Below are positions 1-6,850 of a stretch of 10,120 bases of DNA, one piece after another. A program made the position numbers and the translations under genes. Source of the DNA: Asterionellopsis glacialis (Eukaryota > Bacillariophyta > Plagiogrammaphyceae > Rhaphoneidales > Asterionellopsidaceae); assembly GCA_014885115.2 (NCBI GenBank), contig WKLE02002878.1, positions 1 to 10,120 of the forward strand, written 5' to 3'. A model generated the notes under the pieces. That model did not search any database. It saw nothing but the letters and a program-made list of their open reading frames with translations, and was not told the DNA's origin. How positions within the stretch are numbered: the stretch's first letter is position 1; every line of letters begins with the position of its first letter.

Positions 1-459
1 TAAAACACCTATTGATTCTAGCCTATTGATTTCCCATTTAGTAGTCCCTTCTAAGGAACCTGGTACTTGGAATGGCCTGGCATCCGTGTTAGGGTCTATT
101 TGTAGTCTAACTGGTTTTATCTTAAGTGTGCCGAGCCTGCCCGTAAAGGCTTGTTGGTATTTTTGTAGGCACTTAAGCAATATTTTTTGCTTGTTATAAG
201 TAAGGTGATTCCAGTGAGTGGCTGACTTGACTAAATTGACTTTGTCATAATTAGCGTCTAAAATGGATAATTGCAGTAGTTCCGTTTCCTTGAGGACAGG
301 TGGTTGGACGGCCATGTGATAGATCGCTTCCACGTGTTTTGGGTCTGAAACCTCACCCCGGTATTTCATGGGTAATTCATACCCTTCCCAGTTGATAGTT
401 TGTGTGCTAAAGCGGATATCAAGGCCCATGGCCTGCATCAGATCGGTTCCGATGATCAT
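1..459 (-). pseudogene. pol: Ty3/gypsy Pol fragment: protease C-terminus and start of reverse transcriptase
   Basis: Read on the minus strand from 459 to the left edge, this frame is open throughout. It begins with MIIGTDLMQAMG, the hydrophobic tail of a retroviral-type aspartic protease (IIGxDL). It then runs through a linker containing ILDANYD and reaches RPFQVPGSL with EINRLESIGVL near the edge, the usual entry to a gypsy reverse transcriptase (RPxxVP...ExxRLxxxGVL). The RT catalytic core would lie outside the window. The frame differs by one base from the protease frame upstream on the minus strand. The two touch at an ATGA overlap, but conserved residues (QYN before MIIG) continue upstream of this ATG, so I read the ATG as incidental and the junction as a frameshift. 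Family assignment is from motifs and fairly firm; activity is very unlikely. Confidence 0.85.
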
Positions 460-1409
460 GTTATACTGTGTGCATCTGTTTGATTGGTTCCTTTGTCCAG
501 GTGACAAGACCAAACTATTGTCTTTTTGTCAGTGAACTCCAGGAGTATAAATTTTATTTGCGCTTTCTCCTTAGTGATAAAGTTACCACCCATGGTGTTC
601 CACTGTGTAGGTTTAGGGTTTTTGTAAGTACTGGTCTTCCCCCGTTTGACGAAATCTTTAAGGATGATTGTTGCGGTAGTACTGGTGTTGAGTAGGACCC
701 ACATGGGAACAAGTTCACCATCTTGGTTTATTATCTTGACTACTACTTCAGTAGTGCAGTGCGTAGATTTTTGCTTTTTTGCTTTTTGCTGACTTTGCAG
801 CATATTGTACAATTGTTCTATGTTGGGGAAAAGGTTTGATTCAGTGTAGGAAGTAGGCGTAAAGCAATTGACAAATTCTTCACTACTATTTTTTTGTTTA
901 ATTTTACTATGTTGTGTAAAGTACGAACTAGGTTCATTATCCGAAGAAAAATCTGATTCATACTGCACTTTACGTTTCTTTTTCTTACTATCTTTCAATA
1001 CTTTTAGTGAACTAATCATCGTGTTTACCTGTTCTTGCGTGTAAGTCTTGCATTTGCCCAAATCCTTCTTTTTCAACTTGTCCGCAGTACACTTGTTGGT
1101 GTTACGGTTGTTCATACGACAGTTGCTACACCACGTACGAGTGCGCTGGCACTTGTTATCACTTCCATTGTTATTGTGATCAGAATTCTTTTCCATTTGT
1201 TCACACTTGCGATTCTTCTTGGTCTCCTGTTTAGGTTTTTCCAACTTAGAGAGTTCACGATCTATATTATCGTGTACCTCTAACTTCTCAAAGTAGTCCA
1301 CAGTATCTTCCCAGGAGAGATTGTGAGGGTCAAGGTTGCTAGGGAGTAGGGCAGATTGCCACTTAAGTGGTTTCACCCAATCCAATATGTCAATGAGTTC
1401 ATCATCATC
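456..1409 (-). pseudogene. gag-pol: Ty3/gypsy Gag C-terminus, nucleocapsid and protease (inactive)
   Basis: A long minus-strand frame of over 300 codons, open from just after the stop at 1410-1412. In order it holds the end of the Gag capsid-like region (DDDELIDILDW, then NLSWEDTVDYFEKLE), a very polar Lys/Asn-rich segment, a degenerate zinc knuckle at 1089-1130 (C-x2-C-x4-R-x4-C, with Arg where His is expected), a basic KKKKRKV cluster (966-986), and a retroviral aspartic protease. The protease triad normally reads DTG. Here it is NTS (Asn codon 687-689, Ser codon 681-683), so the catalytic Asp is lost. The frame ends at TGA 456-458 after a small frame disruption around 466-473. There is no convincing start: the first ATG-like codon is a TTG at 1383-1385, and the real frame continues upstream from Gag through a nonsense codon. 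A related copy in inverted orientation lies at 9272-10120. Confidence 0.85.
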
Positions 1410-1631
1410 TTATTTTGGAATCTTTTTACCATTGTGATCCATTGGAAAATATGGTAAATATTCATTCAACTGGCAAAGCCTCTTGACCAACTCTTGCAAC
1501 GTGAAGTCTTTGGTCATTGCTAGGTGATATAGCAAAGGTAGTTCTTCTGGCGCCTTGCCAAAGATCTGTTCAGGAACTTTTTGGGCTGGTTTCTTGAGGC
1601 TTGCATTTTTATTTACTCTTGCAATTGGCAT
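1410..1631 (-). pseudogene. gag: Ty3/gypsy Gag, central segment
   Basis: Minus-strand frame carrying KVPEQIFGKAPEEL, then LVKRLCQLNEYLPYFPMDHNG, the conserved Gag block just before the nucleocapsid in this family. It ends at TAA 1410-1412 and the next segment continues in the same frame, so the break is one nonsense codon. The inverted copy at 9272 onwards has a Phe codon (TTT) there. The nominal ATG at 1629-1631 overlaps the end of the N-terminal Gag frame in a different frame, so this is a frameshifted continuation and not an independent gene. The stretch between APEEL and LVKRL looks short compared with what I expect of such Gag proteins, which suggests an internal deletion (inference). 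Confidence 0.75.
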
Positions 1632-2004
1632 TTGCTGCTTGGAACAGCTGCCTTGCTCTGCCCTTCAAAAGGGTGAGCACCATGGAAGTTTTGGATGAGG
1701 CTTTGGTGAGGGGATAATCCCGTTCAACCTCAGCAAACTCAATCCTCCACTGGATCCACTCTTCAGCAGATCCATCCTCAAAATTTTTGACTCTTTTCTC
1801 AATGGTCTCAGAATCTGAGCCTTTGTCAGAGGGATCAATGTGGACCTCAATGGTCTTGTACAAATCTTTGTCCTTGTCTTTTGACTTCAACCTCTCCTTC
1901 TTCATTTTCATGAAGGGAATTGCAGAAGGATTCAGCAGAGTCTGCTGTTGACTCAACTCCTGAGCTTTCTTCTGAAACTTGTTGGAGGAGTGGAAGGTCT
2001 TCAT
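1609..2004 (-). pseudogene. gag: Ty3/gypsy Gag, N-terminal segment
   Basis: Minus-strand frame of 131 codons starting at ATG 2002-2004, the first ATG after an AT-rich stop-containing leader. It encodes a charged, Lys/Gln-rich N-terminus, then FEDGSAEEWIQWRIEF, and ends with TLLKGRARQLFQAA. The pattern of acidic residue, G-x-A/S-EEW and a downstream L-x-G-x-A-R-x-x-F is typical of retrotransposon capsid domains that drive particle assembly in the cytoplasm. After the QAANA residues the frame runs to a stop at 1609-1611, while the conserved sequence (NASLKKPAQ) continues in another frame, so there is a small indel near 1610-1625. This is the best candidate for the authentic Gag start of the left-hand element. 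Confidence 0.75.
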
Positions 2005-2324
2005 GTTTTGAAAGTTAATTACCTCTGAAAGAGGGAGTAGCGTTACTATACCCTATGTTGCTAGTGTTGACAGTGGCACAACACAACAATAATCAGACAA
2101 TCAAAACACAAAAGAAAAGAAGACTTTTATTTGGTGATGAAAATTATGAGCTTAGTTTAATCCGGAGAAGATCCAGCAATTTAGTAAGAAGTAAAAGATT
2201 CAGGAAATATTAGTAAATGGTAAATTTGTGAGTCTGTCTGCTTGCCCATGCATCAATCATCCATCCTCAAGAGTGTCCTACAGGGAGTGTACTTCAATCC
2301 ATCCTCAAGAGTGTCTCCCTTTAT
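2005..2324. other. Stretch without confident gene; possible LTR/leader plus integrase debris
   Basis: This AT-rich interval lies upstream of the Gag start on the minus strand and downstream of the integrase relic. On the minus strand it holds a TATAAAG-like string around 2318-2325 and an AATAAA string around 2132-2137, which would suit an LTR (promoter and polyadenylation signal). No second LTR copy is visible in the window for comparison, and I could not find a clear tRNA primer-binding site starting TGG. The part nearest 2280-2324 may still be integrase: a WIEVHSL string on the minus strand resembles the usual GWxEV block. I assign nothing firmly here. Confidence 0.35.
2259..2315. repeat. 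19-bp direct repeat, two copies, 38-bp period
   Basis: The 19-mer ATCCATCCTCAAGAGTGTC occurs exactly at 2259-2277 and again at 2297-2315. It lies between the integrase relic and the Gag leader. It may be a duplicated regulatory or LTR element, or just local slippage in decaying DNA. Confidence 0.85.
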
Positions 2325-2700
2325 AGTATACTTTTTTATTAGGTCCATATGGACTTGTTCCCATTTCAGGATTTACAGCCTCTTTAGGAGGTAAGTGTCC
2401 ATATTTCTTACATTGCTTTTTACACAGCTGACATTGTTTACATATTTTGCAGAAGTTCTTTATTTGCTTTTTTAGCCTGGGCCTATTAAAGTGCTGTCAT
2501 ATGGTTGCTTCTGTATGTGTTTCACCTGGATGTGCTATGGACATGATACTATGCTACAACAAGTTGTTGAAGTTTCTCTGGTATATTATATATTTTCCTT
2601 TGAAATGTACTAGAGATTTTGCCTTGGACTTGTCTAGTCATGAACCTACCAGGTTTGGCATTGTGCATTAGTTTCCTAAGCATTCTATCTTTTTGAATTA
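2325..2700 (-). pseudogene. pol: Ty3/gypsy integrase fragment (HHCC zinc domain and start of core)
   Basis: On the minus strand this reads YNIPEKLQQLVV, then AHPGETHTEATI, a stop, QHFNRPRL, IKNFCKICKQC, and KKYGHLPPKEA. That is the order and spacing of the N-terminal zinc-binding domain of gypsy integrases (H-PG-T...T-I-H-F-W-P...C-x2-C), followed by the linker leading into the DDE core. The core is not recognisable beyond a possible YGPNKKVY near 2330. The stop is TGA (2497-2499 on the minus strand) where Arg-Gln would be expected, which fits a CGA to TGA change. Integrase inserts the element cDNA into chromosomes; this copy is broken and truncated. It resembles a second integrase fragment at 6641-6850 in the same orientation. 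Confidence 0.8.
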
Positions 2701-3150
2701 AAGGAGGGAATATCAGGTTATTGGATACACTTCCATGATGTTGATGAGTTCTGATATTGAGTTGTCATTGTTGTCATCATCAATCTGCCCATGTTGCATC
2801 TAATGGTGGAATTGCGTCAGCAATGATGTTTTGTTCACCAGCAAATATGGACAAATTTATGCCATCTGCATACAACTTGCTAATACAACAATGTTCTTAT
2901 GGTCCATGTGACTTTTGACTGCATAGTATGTTTTGAATTCCTTAGTGTCTCTACTAGATAATAGTAGTTCTTGTTCGCCAGTGGTATATTTCTTCTGAGC
3001 ATCTTTATAAGTTTTCTAGTATAGAATGCAAGGCTACTCATCTTGTATGATAACCGCACCTAGTTGATAGTTGCTTACATGGAACTCTTTCTCAGAGTCA
3101 GGGAATGCTAATAGCGTTTCTCTACTTATAACTTCTTTTATCCTTTCAAA
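2701..3150 (-). pseudogene. pol: Ty3/gypsy RT end and RNase H fragment
   Basis: Read on the minus strand from 3150 downwards: FERIKEVISRETLLAFPD, then EFHVSNYQLGAVIIQDE and a stop, then in other frames KYTTGEQELL, DTKEFKTYYAV, HMDHKN and IIADAI. These match the tail of a gypsy reverse transcriptase and its RNase H domain (RETLLAYPDF; YTTTEREL-SIVETLKEFR; HTDHKNL; NIVADALSRL). The expected HTDAS block with the first catalytic Asp is absent: sequence passes directly from FHV to SNYQLG. Several stops and frame changes follow. The relic is interrupted at 3150 by the LINE and resumes at 6031. Its first 115 bases closely match 6171-6286. Confidence 0.8.
3134..3150. repeat. Left target-site duplication of the LINE
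   Basis: TCTTTTATCCTTTCAAA, 17 bp, identical to 6031-6047. The base before it and the base after it differ from those at the right copy, so 17 bp is the full match. It is gypsy RT sequence split by the LINE. Confidence 0.92.
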
Positions 3151-4518
3151 TACGGTACACCATTCACAGTAGAGCCCTTATCACAACAGATCCCATTCGC
3201 CGGTGACGGTGAGTATTCTGATCTTATCCTAGAAGGAAAGTTTGATGATTCAGAAATACCAGAAATCACCATGCTATTTATACGATCATTGAAGCAACAT
3301 ATACTCCCGCCCCAAGAGGTACCAAAAATCCAATTAGAGGCGTTCACAACCAAAATTAGGAAATGGAAAGAAACTACTTCCACGTCACCATCAGGGATCC
3401 ATCTTGGCCATTATCACGCACTAGTTAAGCAACATGACATTCCATCTACACAAACAGAGAAGTACGGTGATTTAGAACAGAAGCGCACGTTCTTACTTGA
3501 GACCAGACTACACCTGATTAACTTCGCCTTACAACATGGTTATTCTTATGAGCAATGGAAGCAAATAGTCAATGTCATGCTTTTGAAGAAACCGGGCGAT
3601 ATCCGCATCCATAGGCTACGAGTAATACACATATATGAAGCCGACTATAATCTCATTTTGAGCATGTGCTGGCATAATGCTATCCATACAGCAGAGGATC
3701 ATCAAATTTTGAATCAAGGTCAGTTTGGCGGGCGACCTGGCCAAACAGCCCATGACCCAGTCTTCATTGAAGAACAAGTACAAGAATATTCTCGTTTGAC
3801 TTGATATTCGTCAATCAAGTTTGCAAATGATGCCACTGCCTGTTATGATTGCATTTTACCAGCTCTTGCATCACTTACCAGCCAATCATATGGGACTCCG
3901 AAATCAGTTTGTTATGTCATGGCACAAACATTATTGGAAGCGCAATATAAACTCAAAACCAGCTTAGGCCTGTCCGATCAATTCTATAAACACACAAGCG
4001 CATCACCCATTTATGGCTCCGGCCAGGGCAGCAGAAATTTGCTGGTAATCTGGGTATTCATAAATAGTACCTTGTTTGATTGTCATAATCAAGTAGCTTC
4101 CGGAGCTCAGTTCACATCGATCGACCAAAAATGTTCAATGTCTCTTAGCATCATAGGTTTTGTGGACAATAGTACCGGGTATTGCAACGGTACGACACCG
4201 GACACTAAAGTCAGTGACCTATTCAATAATATGCAACATGATGCACAATTATGGAACCATCTCCTGTGGCAATCGGGAGGCGATTTGGAACTTTCAAAAT
4301 GCCTGTACCATGTGTCCGATTTTAGGTTTACACCTAGAGGGGAACCGGTGTTACACAATAACTTCCCAAGCATGAAAATCTCAGTCCCATCCAATTCAGA
4401 AGATTGTAACCTCGTTCTTTGCCGGAAATCTCCATATACTGACCATGAAACTTTAGGATGTTACAAATCACCAAGCGGAAATCAAACACAACAATTACTT
4501 GCTTTTACGGGAGATTAA
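3151..4518 (+). pseudogene. LINE reverse transcriptase region (one stop, altered catalytic site)
   Basis: A single plus-strand frame runs from the element's left end to TAA 4516-4518, broken by one TGA (3802-3804). Order: GTPFTVEPLSQQIPF; TSTSPSGIHLGHYHALV; VMLLKKPGDIRIHRLRVIHI; QFGGRPGQTAHDP; the motif A block NDATACYD, with Asp codons 3829-3831 and 3847-3849; the motif B block YGSGQGS (GQGS at 4021-4032); and motif C GFVDN (4156-4170). The expected catalytic pair in motif C is Asp-Asp, so the second Asp (codon 4168-4170) is replaced by Asn. LGCYKSPSGNQ near the end is a conserved block after the RT thumb in related elements. In life this enzyme would copy element RNA into nicked chromosomal DNA. 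The stop and the VDN change make this copy inactive. Confidence 0.87.
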
Positions 4519-4580
4519 TCATCACAAGCTGTATTATCGACTCCATAGAAACTGAGGCCTTAATCATCACAAGCTGGATT
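4515..4580 (+). repeat. Direct repeat of about 20 bp, 45-bp period, inside the LINE
   Basis: TTAATCATCACAAGCTG begins at 4515 and again at 4560. The next bases (TATT versus GATT) are also similar, and GAGGCC follows in both surroundings. It sits exactly where the RT frame breaks off, so the frame was probably lost through a local duplication here. Confidence 0.85.
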
Positions 4581-4960
4581 GCCGCGTTGTCTTCCGGCCA
4601 GCGCCTCCTTTTGTGTGCGGGATGGGCATATGGATAATCCCCCGGATCCTCCATGCACGCTGAGGCCTATGGTGTTTTAATCATGGGTACGATTTTTATA
4701 CCTTCTCCATATACCATAAAACGTCAATTGGCCTGAACGGATCGTTACTAATTCGCATCCAGAATCTGCAAAGCCAAACAATATAATTTCACCAAACTCG
4801 ACTCTCCTAGAAGATTGGGACATGATTGTAGAATCACTACAAAAACTCCCCTCATCATGTTAAGGACACCAAGATGATCAGGAACAGATTGCCAACCTGC
4901 CGCTTCCAGTGCAACTGAATGTGGAGGGGTCATCTCGCAGGATGTATGCATAACTACCGC
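4581..4960 (+). pseudogene. LINE RNase H domain remnant
   Basis: Two pieces in different frames fit an RNase H fold downstream of the RT. HAEAYGVL at about 4656-4679 matches the S-x-RAE-x-YG helix carrying the catalytic Glu. The frame from 4741 reads NSTLLEDWDMI and, after a stop at 4861-4863, GHQDDQEQIANLPLPVQLNVE. The latter matches the closing KGHQDD...LPL-A-LNV-AD block with the catalytic His, though the usual Asp after LNVE is not seen. RNase H would remove the RNA strand of the hybrid made by the RT. Frameshifts and stops make it non-functional. Domain identity is inferred from motifs and order. Confidence 0.7.
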
Positions 4961-5915
4961 ATCCTCCTGACATATCTAAAGTTATCCAATTTCCTACAAA
5001 CCCGGCCCAACTCAATATTGCAAACGCTACACGTGCAACGGGAAATACCCTCAGCGAATACGCCACGCACGTCATGCCCCAGAACTTGAGGCTTACATCA
5101 TGGAAACAGTCACTCCAAATACACAAAAATCAACCAGAAGGCATTGTCCACACAGAGTTACTGCAATGTCTTCTTGCCACCTGATACTAATTAAACTACT
5201 CCATTCCCATGTGCCCCCTCAGATACAGTAACCTCCCGATATGATAGACGCACAACGGCAATATGTCCTGGTGGTTACAAAGAGCCGTCAAAGACTTCCT
5301 CCATCATTTTTTCGATGTGAGAACGCCGAGTTATCGCAATCCTGTAAGGTTTATTACAAAAGATACGTTCTACTTGTGATCAAATTTCATCAGAACCATG
5401 CCTTATTTATGAGGATCAACAACTCTTTGGGAACAACACACATACTCCACCCTCAAACTCTTGTTCACGAGGCTTATGAGTCACACAGTCTGCCATAGGT
5501 TGGATTCAAATTTTGCAAGGTCGATTCTCACTCATCTCCAAAATAACCACTGTGCAACTCAGCCGAAAAACCAAATACAATGGGCAAACCTGGACGACCA
5601 CCATGATTAGGATCATCTTCACATGGGTATGTCTCATATTGGGGTATCCGTAATTCATGTAAACATGGCTGCCCAACAAGCATCAATTAAGAAAACCAGA
5701 ACTGGAAGAAATGAAATCCGTTTATGCCTTAAAACAACAAGTGTTGTCCCGCGATAGATCGATCTTTTTTGACACTTTCGATGAACATGTCCACCAAAAA
5801 ACGACCACCCAAATGCAGAACTGCTGTTAGCAGTGTGTATAAATTGCATGCCAAGTCATGGGCAGTGAAAGGCGTTAGAACGATTAATCATTATTTTCAA
5901 TTTCAACCGGACTGA
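4961..5915 (+). pseudogene. LINE C-terminal region, strongly decayed
   Basis: No frame is open for long, but short conserved-looking pieces appear in the right order on the plus strand. They are NPAQLNIANATRATGNTLSE (about 4998-5057), a possible Cys-poor remnant of a zinc-ribbon region near 5200-5300, LQGRFS near 5510-5530, YALKQQVLSRDRSIFFDTFDEH near 5725-5790, and finally INHYFQFQPD before TGA 5913-5915. The spacing of W/L-rich and EEH/DEH-like blocks resembles the tail of diatom LINE polyproteins. The biochemical role of this part is not known to me. The final TGA is my best guess for the original stop because AT-rich, stop-containing sequence follows it up to the tail. Confidence 0.55.
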
Positions 5916-6030
5916 AAAACTTTAAGTATCAACAAGTTAACTTGATGGTTTTCCGGCTGTCGTCGTGAGAATTGGTTTCTACGGTTATCAGTAGCTGCAG
6001 CGATTAATAAATAGAAAATTATTATTATTA
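5916..6030 (+). other. LINE 3' UTR and ATT-repeat tail
   Basis: About 100 bases of non-coding sequence containing the palindrome CAAGTTAACTTG (5931-5943 region), then GATTAATAAATAGAAAATT and about four ATT/TTA units (6018-6030) directly abutting the right target-site duplication. LINE RTs usually recognise the RNA 3' end, and short microsatellite tails of this kind are common at LINE 3' ends. Confidence 0.75.
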
Positions 6031-6047
6031 TCTTTTATCCTTTCAAA
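6031..6047. repeat. Right target-site duplication of the LINE
   Basis: Exact 17-bp copy of 3134-3150. It directly follows the ATT tail and continues without a break into minus-strand gypsy RT sequence. Confidence 0.92.
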
Positions 6048-6165
6048 GACTTTTGGACAGGAACTATCTCATACAAACTTGGCCCTTGTTGTTAACCATA
6101 GCCGCAAGTGGGGCTAGGATGTGACTTGTCTTTGCCGCATATTGCAATAGTATTTAATCATGGCG
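6031..6165 (-). pseudogene. pol: Ty3/gypsy RT fragment upstream of the LINE insertion
   Basis: On the minus strand, reading down from about 6165, the pieces MIKYYCNMRQRQ, NNKGQV/RAKFV and KVFERIK match the end of the gypsy RT connection region (FLGMVNYYRDMW...; AFDEIKK). The sequence stops at the LINE and continues at 3150 with the RNase H start, so these two parts were once joined. It is the second copy of a segment also present at about 6270-6390. Its 5' edge near 6160-6170 is a junction with the first copy and not a natural element end. It contains stops. Confidence 0.72.
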
Positions 6166-6640
6166 CTTATCATCTTGTATGATAACGGCACCTAGTTGAT
6201 AAGTTGCTTACATGGAATTCTTTCTCAAAGTCAGGGAATGCTAATAGCGTTTCTCTACTTTATGCCTTCTTTTATCTTTTCAAAGGCTTCTCTTTTTGAT
6301 AGGAACTATCCCATATTATACAAACTTGGCCTTGTTTTTGATCCATAGTCTTTGCCACATATCGTGATAGTATTTAACCATGCCTAAGAATTTCCTTAAT
6401 TGGCGTTAGTCTTAGAGGAGGCACTTTGTATCGCTTCCACTTTCTTAGACTGTCATGACCAATAAATAGCCTAGATATATTCTATTTGTGACATGGCAAA
6501 ATGCCATTTGTTAACATTGACTACAAAAACAGCTTTAGTTAGGCGGGCGAGTACTGTATCAACTTTGCTGACGTGTTCTTTGTAGGGTGGCACTTGATGT
6601 GATTAAAATATCATATATATCATGGTCCAATATTTCTTAG
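6166..6640 (-). pseudogene. pol: Ty3/gypsy RT core end to RNase H start, first copy
   Basis: The minus strand from about 6640 downwards gives YDILITSSATLQ (the stretch around and after the YxDD catalytic box, damaged), HVSKVDTVLARLTKAVFVVN, HFAMSQIEY, QLRKFLGMVKYYHDMWQ, then RETLLAFPDFEKEFHVSN and a frame-shifted QLGAV block. This is the order of a gypsy RT: palm end, thumb, connection, RNase H start. As at 2701-3150, the HTDAS block with the RNase H catalytic Asp is missing between FHV and SN. There are many frame changes. The last 220 bases are repeated in 6031-6165 plus 3036-3150. Confidence 0.75.
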
Positions 6641-6850
6641 ACATGAAACTATGTGCGTTCTTAGCCTGGGCCAAGTAAACTGCTGTTATTTGGTTGCTTA
6701 TGCAGGTGTTTCACCTGGGTTTGCTAAGTATTTTGTTATACCACCAAGTTCGTACTATGGACAAGTTGTTGAAGTTTCTCGGGTATATTATATATTGATA
6801 CCACGCTACGACACGTTGTTGAAGTTTCTGGGGTAAATTTACCTTCAAAG
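6641..6850 (-). pseudogene. pol: Ty3/gypsy integrase fragment, second copy
   Basis: The minus-strand pieces EKLQQRVVAWYQYI, YNIPEKLQQLV, a KPR-like remnant of HPGET and a WPRL-like block (from CTTGGCCCAGGCTAAG) parallel the integrase relic at 2490-2620. At DNA level 6660-6790 and 2470-2600 are clearly related direct repeats. The EKLQQ block is itself duplicated with a 50-bp period (6761-6785 and 6811-6835). It lies between a Gag fragment and an RT fragment, which is out of normal order, so this is a rearranged relic. Confidence 0.7.
6761..6835. repeat. Tandem duplication, about 50-bp period
   Basis: ACAAGTTGTTGAAGTTTCTC at 6761-6780 and ACACGTTGTTGAAGTTTCTG at 6811-6830 are near-identical, and both continue into GGGTA. 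The homologous place in the other integrase relic (about 2558-2585) has only one copy. Confidence 0.8.

Larger units (their letters stand above)
3151..6030 (+). mobile_element. 5'-truncated LINE (non-LTR retrotransposon) inserted in a gypsy relic
   Basis: About 2.88 kb on the plus strand, bounded by the 17-bp direct repeats 3134-3150 and 6031-6047 and ending in an ATT-type tail (about 6018-6030). Its content is an RT domain, an RNase H domain and a long C-terminal region, all decayed. The protein frame is already open at the left boundary (YGTPFTVEPL) with no start or 5' UTR, so the element is truncated at the 5' end. A 5' truncation, 3' simple-repeat tail and moderately long target duplication are what target-primed reverse transcription leaves. 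If the LINE and one repeat are removed, the flanking gypsy sequence is continuous and collinear with the uninterrupted paralogue at about 6255-6303. The clade is uncertain; RT followed by RNase H is seen in I-like and related clades and in diatom LINEs. Confidence 0.9.

Noticed and set aside
1035..1283. Plus-strand frame with hydrophobic, membrane-like protein
   Set aside because: It is antisense to the Gag/nucleocapsid frame, whose Lys/Asn-rich codons give Leu/Val/Ile on the other strand.
2447..2671. Plus-strand frame of 74 codons, Cys-rich
   Set aside because: Opposite the integrase zinc-domain relic, which has the recognisable motifs on the minus strand.
3138..3383. Minus-strand frame of 81 codons crossing the LINE left boundary
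   Set aside because: It spans the insertion joint and is antisense to a well-supported RT frame.
4107..4394. Minus-strand frame of 95 codons, and a plus-strand frame at 4160-4375
   Set aside because: Both overlap the LINE RT motif C region in wrong frames.
4878..5126. Minus-strand frame of 82 codons with hydrophobic stretches
   Set aside because: Antisense to LINE sequence that shows conserved blocks on the plus strand.
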